From: Phoronis ovalis
Taxonomy: Eukaryota; Phoronida; Phoronidae
Reading direction: 5' to 3'
Assembly: GCA_028565635.1 (NCBI GenBank)
Contig: JAOXYB010054068.1
Coordinates: 1 to 11,348 of the forward strand
Length of the DNA stretch: 11,348 nt
Shown: positions 1-6,967 of the stretch, one piece after another
Layout of the letters: every line of letters starts with the position of its first letter
How positions within the stretch are numbered: the stretch's first letter is position 1
The notes under the pieces: model-generated
Seen by the model: the letters and a program-made list of their open reading frames with translations, nothing else
Databases searched by the model: none
Told to the model about the DNA's origin: nothing
Position numbers and translations under genes: made by a program

Positions 1-124
1 CTCCTGTTGTATACGTGGAAGTACAGGAGATACTGCCAAGATTCATATCCTCACCACATCCCAAATGGAATTCTTTAGCTGTATCCATTGTTTCTTTGCA
101 TGTGGATGCAGCTTTTATACTTGC
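1..124 (-). CDS. Exon 3 of the Ly6-like gene: continuation of the cysteine domain, partial
   Basis: The acceptor is TTTATTTTCCAAG, ending at 125. The frame is phase 0, matching the exon 2 donor, and is open for 41 codons to the window edge. It supplies Cys 114, 128 (in LGC) and 139 (in SISC), at spacings expected for the later loops of a Ly6 domain. The next in-register acceptor candidate, 5 bases further in, soon meets a stop. A GTGAGG at 54-49 could act as an internal donor and end the exon at 55, but the cysteine pattern carries on past it. Confidence 0.55.
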
Positions 125-1981
125 CTTGGAAAATAAATATATTTATAAAATCATACGGTCTGACATCATTTAGAACAAAATACGGAAATATGCCGCCTTC
201 ACCAGAGGTCAGCAGTGGTGACACGGAAATCTTTTAATAAAATAAAAGCTGACGACAATTAGTTAGTATGTCCCTGTTTAGCTGTATCTTCAGTTGCTTT
301 GCATGTGGAAGTAGCTTTCACACGCACCTTGGAAAAAAAATATATTTATAAAATCACACAGTCTGAAATAATTGAGAGCAAAAATTCGAAAATATGCTGC
401 GATCTCCAGAGGTCAGCAATGGTGACACGGAAATACTTTATTAAGTATAAAATAAAAGCGGATTAAAATTACTTTTAAAATTTGATTACTGAAACCAAAC
501 AAAATTTCATAGAGAATACGAAGCATATTTTATTAGAAGTATGTGACGTCAAATTAAAAAAGTAAGCGGGATGTTTATCAAATAAATGTATGTACACTGG
601 CCATTTTACAGACAGGTTATCAACTTCTTAGGTGCGACTAAAATAAATAACAATTAAATAGCGGATGAAATAAATCGAGGAAGCTATTATATAGTATCTT
701 TGAATACAACAAGTATTTTTGTACATTTTGTCAGTAATATTTAATTGTCAAATGAATATGATACATCATATGCTTAAAACAGGATTACATAGTTTTAAAA
801 TTGCAAAATTTCAACGAATAATTTGTGAAAGCTAAAGGACAATAATCTACAAAGCACCTTCAAATAAATATAAAACAAACTATAAACTTTAAAATTAACG
901 TAAACTTACCCAGCAATGTCGTTGAGTGCAGTTTTTGACTTGATGGTTACTATCAACGGTACAGTTACCATTTAAGCAGGACTTACACGAGTAGTACGGA
1001 GTACTTTCAGCAGCAGGTGTCGAGGTCAATATTTCCGAGGCAGTTGTTGCGTGAATTTGAGCAGAAGTTAATTCCGGCCCGCCTCCGACCGCAGCTGTTG
1101 CTAATGCCGATTCCGCAGTCGCTTGAACAGAGTCCGTTGACGATACGGATTGCGTTACTGAAGTTGTGCCTTCAACTCCTGTAACAGAACCGTGCATGGT
1201 CTTCTATCAAACTCTATCTATATAAACAATGGCGTTACTGTTTTCTTGTTTAGATTTATGTTAAATAAATTGAAATTTCTTATAATGAAAAATACCCAAT
1301 GATGTTATTATTTACAAATTTTAATTAATTGAAGTTTTGATTAGACATAAACCGCTCGATCAATGTCATTTTACATTTTAGTAAATGCTGAATTGTGAGA
1401 TAGAACAGGTTTCGCGTACTTATATCAATCTTATTACAACGTATAATGAAATTTAAAATTCAAATGATTTCAAAAAATGTGAGCATAAAACTAGAAAAAT
1501 CTTATTTAGTTTATACTTTCTATCTACTTTCTATTGATAAGCGCAGAGCGGCACTTTCTATAAAATTACATTTGTAGAATAAAAAATAATTATATTATAA
1601 GTATTGATCAAAACAATTATAAAAAGGTGCACAATTAAGGTTAGATCAAACTTTGTGCACTTCTTTCCAAGTGAGGCAAAGTGTCTCTAATTAACATATT
1701 ATTAAATAGTTTAACTGTTGTATTTCAAACACAGATAGCGCTCCAGATCAAGAATATGAAGAAAAAAATAACAAGTATAATAAACTTTGCTGTAAGCTGA
1801 AAAAAGTTTTAATAGAGTTCTCCGTAAATTACTTAGTCGTTATCACATAATCACTGTATGTTTATGGTATGTGGAGGAATTAAACAAAAAGCAGTAAACT
1901 GTTCTAGTTTACGAAAAAGATAAAAGATTACTTACTTGCTAAGGAAAATGCTATCACGCTGATATATACCAAATCAAACAT
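1..1981 (-). CDS. Ly6/uPAR-like secreted or GPI-type protein, 3'-truncated by the window edge
   Basis: This gene model was built from three exons (1936-1981, 910-1178, 1-124) joined by GT-AG introns in phases 1 and 0. The visible product has 146 residues. Residues 1-15 (MFDLVYISVIAFSLA) are a hydrophobic signal peptide. Residues 17-75 are rich in Ser, Thr and Ala with no cysteine and look like a mucin-type linker. From residue 80 there is a cysteine-rich domain with Cys at 80, 83, 88, 99, 104, 114, 128 and 139, including CKSC, CW and a Gly-Cys pair. This spacing resembles the first two thirds of a Ly6/uPAR three-finger domain. Two NCT sequons (Asn 87 and 98) could be glycosylated. The expected C-terminal CC/CN motif and any GPI-attachment segment would lie left of position 1. 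Members of this fold are usually extracellular receptors, ligands or modulators; the role here is unknown. The family call is from cysteine pattern only. Confidence 0.6.
74..461. repeat. Tandem segmental duplication of about 180 bp (units 74-251 and 277-461)
   Basis: Both units begin tttagctgtatc and end near ggtgacacggaaat followed by aataaaagc, with a 25-bp unrelated spacer (252-276). Each unit carries the 5' part of exon 3, its acceptor and about 125 bp of upstream intron. The intronic parts align over about 107 bp with roughly 14 substitutions and one single-base indel. The 51-bp exonic parts differ at 12 positions. Confidence 0.85.
259..327 (-). pseudogene. Partial duplicate of exon 3 (pseudo-exon)
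   Basis: A second acceptor (TTTTTTTTCCAAG ending at 328) is followed by 51 bp homologous to the start of exon 3, encoding VRVKATSTCKATEDTAK in place of ASIKAASTCKETMDTAK. Homology stops at the duplication breakpoint. After five unrelated codons the frame ends at TAA (261-259). I see no donor consensus downstream and no AATAAA on this strand before exon 3, so it is probably a decayed fragment. If it were spliced in phase 0 to exon 2, it would truncate the cysteine domain. Confidence 0.6.
462..909 (-). other. Intron 2 of the Ly6-like gene, remainder
   Basis: This is AT-rich sequence between the exon 2 donor and the duplicated unit. I see no open frame, splice-flanked exon or repeat in it. Confidence 0.5.
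910..1178 (-). CDS. Exon 2 of the Ly6-like gene: Ser/Thr-rich linker and start of the cysteine domain
   Basis: The acceptor reads GGTTCTGTTACAG and the donor is GTAAGT at 909-904. The exon is 269 bp, entered in phase 1 and left in phase 0 after a Trp codon. It encodes a linker dominated by Thr, Ser and Ala, then YYSCKSCLNGNC and a segment ending CTQRHCW. The ATG at 1197-1195 is in frame but falls inside the intron under this model. Using it as the start would give a protein with no signal peptide. Confidence 0.65.
1179..1935 (-). other. Intron 1 of the Ly6-like gene
   Basis: This 757-bp intron runs from donor GTAAGT to an acceptor ending TTACAG. It contains an imperfect hairpin-forming inverted repeat (1625-1634 with 1653-1662: 9 Watson-Crick pairs and one G-T, 18-base loop) and otherwise nothing recognisable. 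Confidence 0.5.
1936..1981 (-). CDS. Exon 1 of the Ly6-like gene: signal peptide
   Basis: The ATG at 1981-1979 opens 15 codons encoding MFDLVYISVIAFSLA, a compact signal peptide with a plausible cleavage site after SLA. One further base (A) precedes a consensus donor GTAAGT at 1935-1930, so the exon ends in phase 1. That matches the only good phase-1 acceptor of the next exon at 1179-1180 and gives an Arg codon across the junction. The 5' UTR boundary is uncertain. A pyrimidine-rich stretch ending in TAG at 1993-1991 could be an acceptor from an untranslated upstream exon. Confidence 0.6.
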
Positions 1982-2045
1982 TTTGCGTAACTACAAAAAA
2001 TAAACAGATCTACGTTTAGAAATTTAAATAATATGAACGCACTAG

Positions 2046-2053
2046 CTATTTAT
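2046..2053 (-). promoter_or_regulatory. Possible TATA-like element upstream of the Ly6-like gene
   Basis: ATAAATAG lies 65 bp upstream of the start ATG on the minus strand, a workable distance for a short 5' UTR. Such motifs are frequent in AT-rich DNA. The acceptor-like TTTTTTGTAG at 2000-1991 suggests the competing possibility that the true promoter lies further upstream. Confidence 0.2.
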
Positions 2054-2392
2054 GGAATTACACGGGAACTGCATTCATGATCCAATGTGTTGTAGATATA
2101 GGGATGGACAACAAAATCAAACAATTAATTCACTATTCCAGATCAGTTCCAGTTCTCCTACCAGAGTAATCTCATTTCACTATTAGCTGCTTAAGGCCAT
2201 TAAAACACAATTTTACTGATATGCTTTAATTAGAGGTAATTGATAAAAATAAATGTCATTAAAGCTTATAAAACATATGTTGTTACGAAATGACGAGGAG
2301 CAAAGAGCCTGCTAAGTTTGTCTATTGTATTTATATTTCCATACGATATAATTCTGCAATTGCTTCTGCTTAGTCAGTTGTTAAAAAAACAA

Positions 2393-2478
2393 CACTGCAC
2401 GTACATGTAATAGTCACAGTTATCATCATTCAGGCCACTGCACGTACATGTAATAGTCACAATTATCATCATTCAGAG
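2393..2478. repeat. Two-copy 43-bp direct tandem repeat
   Basis: Copies at 2393-2435 and 2436-2478 both start cactgcacgtacatgtaata and continue through atcatcattcag. They differ at only about three positions, so the duplication is young. Each copy contains the palindrome acatgt. No gene is nearby apart from the Ly6-like gene start about 410 bp away. Confidence 0.9.
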
Positions 2479-2966
2479 GCTATCGTCTGTCTCTTTTTCT
2501 AATAATAGCAATTAACTGGAACAATTAATTCCTTTACACGTACTAGTTGACAACTGTATACACTTTTGATGGAATTCTTATATGCTAATACAGCAAGCTA
2601 ATGACACTGTAGCTAATCGAGAAACGATGTGACAGTATAAGCAGGTTGATCACGAAAATAAATAAGTGAACACAATTTCGCACCTATCAAAACCTATAAC
2701 ACTAAAAAACATTTATCTTTTATCTTTAAATCTAATAAATATTCCTCGAACTATATGTTGCTTAACGTCACTAACTCGATGAGTCTCCTATATAAATGTT
2801 TTTTTCTTTTCGACTTTTGTTTTCTTCTTTGTTAGTTTCTTCAAGCTCTCCGTAAATTGCTATAACTTGCTGTCACTTATTCTTCTGGTTAATATCATCG
2901 GGTTTAATGGGGAGCTTAGTTAAATATCGGTGAAACAGTGTTTATACATGAACATCGCCCCTTTAC

Positions 2967-3012
2967 GTCCATGGCAACTCGCATATATTTATTCAAGGGA
3001 AGGTGTGATTGG
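2967..3012. promoter_or_regulatory. Possible X-box (RFX-like) and inverted CCAAT pair
   Basis: GTCCATGGCAAC (2967-2978) resembles an RFX X-box half-palindrome. ATTGG (3008-3012) is a CCAAT box on the minus strand, 30 bp away. This pairing is known from RFX/NF-Y promoters. No transcript start or gene is evident beside it, so it may be chance or an untranslated upstream exon's promoter. Confidence 0.15.
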
Positions 3013-3639
3013 TTGAAATGTTAAAAGGTAACAAAAGAACAACAGTTAGAGACAGAACAGAATTTCCTAAGAAAAACATCTAAGGAAATATTACATTGTT
3101 TTAAAACATATTTATGTTTTGTCTCGAGGCGGATGAAATGTGAACAAGCTTTTTTGTTGTGCTGAAATTGTTCAAAGGTTTTTATTATATAAAATACAAT
3201 TATGAACCTAATAAAAATGGTAAAAATATAAATGTAATGACGAAATAATGTTTGCAGTAAGTATTTCCTTATTCACACCAAGTATTGACACATTCAATAA
3301 ATAAGGTATAAGAATAAAGTATTAACATTTTTACAATAGCGATATGTGACACTTGGTATTATTAAATTATTGCATAATGTTGTTATGGCAGTCAAAATAA
3401 ATATGGAAATGTAACCAACAGAAAACATACTATGACTATACACAAAATATCACCAGATATGAAATACAATACTAACAGCAGTAGTGTTGCTGTAAGCTAT
3501 TGTATTATTGTAGACAGGTCCCGGAGACAAGCAACAAAATCATTAACAGATTAACGCTCCGATATATACAATTTTGTATATTGTCACTAAAATTATAAAA
3601 GTTAAAAAACTATCCATTTTATAGATAACTTGTGTGAGC

Positions 3640-4290
3640 ACCGAGCGCAGCGCGGAACATTATATCACTGAGGGTTGGAATGTCATTGTTTGAAAGCTAG
3701 ACCTCGACGCAGGCCAATTAAAGTTCAGTTCATTAACTCATTCTATATTCTGAATCACATAAATAAAGGTTACAGTATGATTATCCCCATATTTCATCAC
3801 TGGCGCCAGAAACTGCCTTTTTATATGACAAAAACACAACAGAAGACAACTGACATTTCCATGGCTTTGAATTTCAACACAGGCCATTGGGAGCTATTAC
3901 ATGAACTTTTTCCGAATATTTTCCCTGGTCGTTTACAATATAGATTACAGAGCTTTGTCAGTCTCCCCTGTAAGTGTTTTCCTAACGCAGGGAATTCGAA
4001 TGTTGAAATGTAAACGATTTAAGATAAAACATAAAAATATGACACTAAAGAACAATGCGATCTCTTGTATAGATCACAGACCCGAGTCAATACCCTTGTT
4101 AGTGTTAGTATGAGATGAATACTCTGAATATTTAGTCTAGCTGATTCTATCCCGCCAATGAAACAAGCTTGCACAGTAGAATGTACGAATACCCGGGTAC
4201 GAATAGTACAATTCATAACTTTTGATGGTACCTCTATAACGTGCAGGCCACCACAAGTCGTTCCTGTAGAAGGATCATGGTGTTCATTTT
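3640..4290. other. GC-richer island of unknown nature
   Basis: The base composition rises here, with 28 G/C in the 60 bases 4141-4200 against about 30% around it. The CpG-bearing run gagcgcagcgcgg occurs near 3642. Overlapping short open frames exist on both strands (3675-4013 plus, 3901-4113 plus, about 4019-4285 minus). The island also has a 9-bp direct repeat gtacgaata (4183-4191 and 4197-4205) flanking a perfect palindrome. It could be an old dispersed repeat or an exon of a non-coding transcript; no family is recognised. Confidence 0.3.
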
Positions 4291-6556
4291 ATTTTATTCA
4301 CACTAACTAAACAAATAACATTTCATAAATTTGCATTGAAAAATCTACTTTTCCCGAACCCCAAACAGGTTTTTTTACTGGCATAAACACTTCCCTAAAG
4401 ACCAACAATGTAAAATACCATAGGAAAGGTTTTACTCAATTTTAGTATGCCGCATTTCACGCATTTCACTAAATATTTAAAAAAAAGCTGTGGTACATAT
4501 AGGAAATATAGTCCTTAAACATCAGTTAGATAGTAAGAATGATGAAAACTAAAAAACGCATAAAAATTAATCAAGGATGAAAAGCTCAATTTCTTGGAAA
4601 CCGTTTAAAACTTTATGCTATCCGCCGCGTAATATCTTTCTAGAACGAGAGTGAACAAGGATGAATAAAACTCATAGTTGAGTATAATTGTGTAGCACTA
4701 TGATAATAAATAATCAGTTTCATTAGAAATTACAACCAAATGCTGAATTAAGTGAAAATTGCTGGATTGCGTGAAAAATACATAAATTGCATGAAAAAAT
4801 ATCCAAGTTTAGATTGTCTAACATTAAGCCCAACAAGACCAAATTAAATAGTTTAGGCGCTTGCTAAAGTCAGGGTGCACGGATATCAGTAAGCATGAGT
4901 AAGCGCATAAATAGTATACAGAATAATTCAGTGATAAAGCACCATTGCGTTATATCGAAGAGTATAGTGTTACCTCATGACATTTGGGCTTTAACTTCCT
5001 TCTTTAATTAAAAGTGTTAAAAACTAAAAATATGAATCTCATTGATCAGTTTGACATTTGTGCCCACATTCTTAAAGTTATGAAACATTCGTTGAATAAC
5101 GATATTAACAAGGAATTTAATTATAATAATAACCAAATAACTATTTGTTCAGGATAAACAGAAATTCTTTTCAATCCAAATACAGATGTACATTCGTGAT
5201 TCAAACAACTAGTGTATGTAAACTCAAAGTTTACCTGTTGTAATGAGACAACCTACCTTCGTAAACTAAAGCTACAATGATGAAATGATGACATTTATTA
5301 TATCTAAGAAATAAACAGATAAGTTAGCACATAATGCCACTCACACATATGTATCTTTAAATGATGTATCGAACAAATACAAAAGAAAAATTCACATGTC
5401 CAAAAGTATATGGTCGTTGTGCAACATCACCCTAGTTATTGATCAGAAAACTAAAAGATATGACAAAACATACGTATCGATCGTAAAAACAGATCTTTGA
5501 GAAAATTCAGAGTTTAAAATATAAGGTCGTTGTCCTTATTACTAATGATTTTAATATTTCATTATTCTTGTACAATTTTAATTATAAAAGCAATTTATAT
5601 TTGAATTGGCTGTGTACTTGATAACGATATTCTCAAGGGTATTTTAAGAGTTCAAATATGATGCAAAAAAAACATATTGACCTTTCTCTTTTATTTCAGA
5701 TGATTCTGCAAAAACAGAAACCTCGTTTTTAGAGCTGATACTGCAAGGTTCTGTTTCTTATTATTGCTAATATAAATTCTAATGGGGAGTTAAAAGTATG
5801 CACTGAATTAACTCTTATCGCACCTGTTTACCAGTTTACAATCAAGAGCTCAGTCAAGTCAACAGGTAAAACCGATCAATTAGTAAATAATGGTGTCGCA
5901 GTGATCCATCCACGCAAAACCCCCAACGATTCATGACTTTATCGGAATTTTACGAAAAGGAATGCGATTTTTTCGGAAAGCATCGTGCACGATTTTTGAG
6001 ATAGGTATGGTGTTTTATGGCACTTTTTGGCATAATATCTAAATAAATATATTAAGTGCAAACTGATACCCTTTCACAATGTGTTAACACGTCCACGATA
6101 AATTCATGACAAAATTGCATACTTTTTTAAAAGAGCTGAAGTGCAAGGCATAAAGTTTGTCAAGCAATGACCCTGCTTTTTAAATAATCAAATAATTAGT
6201 GCTTAGAGAGATGCCGTGCAGGATGTATTCCAAAATACTGATCGCCGTTTTCGTAACCCTCTGGTAAATCGCTCATGAAAGGTTGCTTGCTGAGCACTGT
6301 GCGTGTTGTGGTTTGCAAACCGTTATAAATTACAACTACTTATTAATTTAAATTGAAGCTGTGGTCTTACAAATAAGTGCTTATTTACTTACGGTACTTA
6401 TTATCTATTCAAGGACTTCTATTTGAACGGGGTTCTGGAAATCTAGCCCACGACCGATAAAAGTCGAAATACGCCATAAAAACAAAAACCATTTGTTATT
6501 TTTATATTGTTGTATTAACAAATCTTATGCCCTGCTACGCATTCTTTCTTTATATA

Positions 6557-6562
6557 TTTATT
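6557..6562 (-). terminator. Polyadenylation signal of HPS3 (AATAAA)
   Basis: A canonical AATAAA on the minus strand lies 245 bp past the HPS3 stop codon and is the first canonical copy downstream. A TATAAA variant occurs earlier near 6741-6746. Cleavage would be expected near 6530-6545. Confidence 0.5.
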
Positions 6563-6806
6563 TCAGTAGTCTGTTAAAAACACACCACTGCCCATCTGCA
6601 ATTTACATAATATTAATCTTACTAGAATAACAATATTACATCAGCGGAGTCATGGTGGTTCAAGAAACCTTATTGTATTGCAGATTAATTGTAATGTAAA
6701 ATACAATTTTGATAATTGAGACAATCTTTGCCTTTGGCTATTTTTATAATATGCACATATAAAATTGCAATACAATAATCAATCCTTTGTTTCAAAATAA
6801 GCAATT

Positions 6807-6967
6807 TCATTGTCCATCTGTCATTATCTTCATTTTCACTTTTGAAGCTAGATATTTTGTGCAGCATTTCTCCATATATGGTAATACAAATGTTAGATTG
6901 GCATCTGGTGGCAGAAGAGTAAACATTTCTTCAGGTGACAAGGATTCACTAATACAAGTCAAAATCC
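6807..6967 (-). CDS. HPS3: HPS3 terminal exon
   Basis: The acceptor GATTTATTGTAG (AG at 6969-6968) gives phase 1. A split Gly codon is followed by ILTCISESLSPEEMFTLL, the family-like LPPD...LPY block, and a tail ending MTDGQ before TGA at 6809-6807. The frame stays open upstream to 7115. The acceptor was chosen because joining here removes extra sequence and aligns best with the recalled human terminus. The tail after the LPY block is longer than in human and lacks a KKPL motif. Confidence 0.8.

Larger units (their letters stand above)
2100..6556. other. Long intergenic stretch without a supportable gene
   Basis: Both strands are AT-rich with frequent stops. The open frames of 60-112 codons here (for example 3675-4013) have no recognisable motif, no splice partners and no signal peptide. 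The stretch includes the 43-bp repeat, a GC-richer island around 3640-4290, and perfect palindromes at 4190-4199, 5982-5993 and 6310-6321. I saw no tRNA-like B box, CRISPR array or terminal inverted repeats. Confidence 0.6.

Noticed and set aside
1179-1197. In-frame ATG at 1197 as start of the Ly6-like protein
   Set aside because: It gives no signal peptide for a cysteine-rich, apparently extracellular protein. A good acceptor just inside and a phase-matched signal-peptide exon at 1936-1981 explain it better.
1624-1662. Hairpin as a possible small RNA
   Set aside because: The stem is only about 10 bp with one G-T pair, too short for a microRNA precursor.
3675-4113. Plus-strand open frames of 112 and 70 codons
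   Set aside because: They overlap each other in different frames, show no domain, repeat or signal peptide, and have no supporting splice or start context.
4019-4285. Minus-strand open frame of about 65-90 codons
   Set aside because: A TAA lies just upstream, there is no clear acceptor or family resemblance, and a second frame is also partly open, which fits base composition rather than coding.
5891-6004. Plus-strand 37-codon open stretch
   Set aside because: It is short, preceded by TAA, and has no acceptor with a pyrimidine tract or donor; likely chance.
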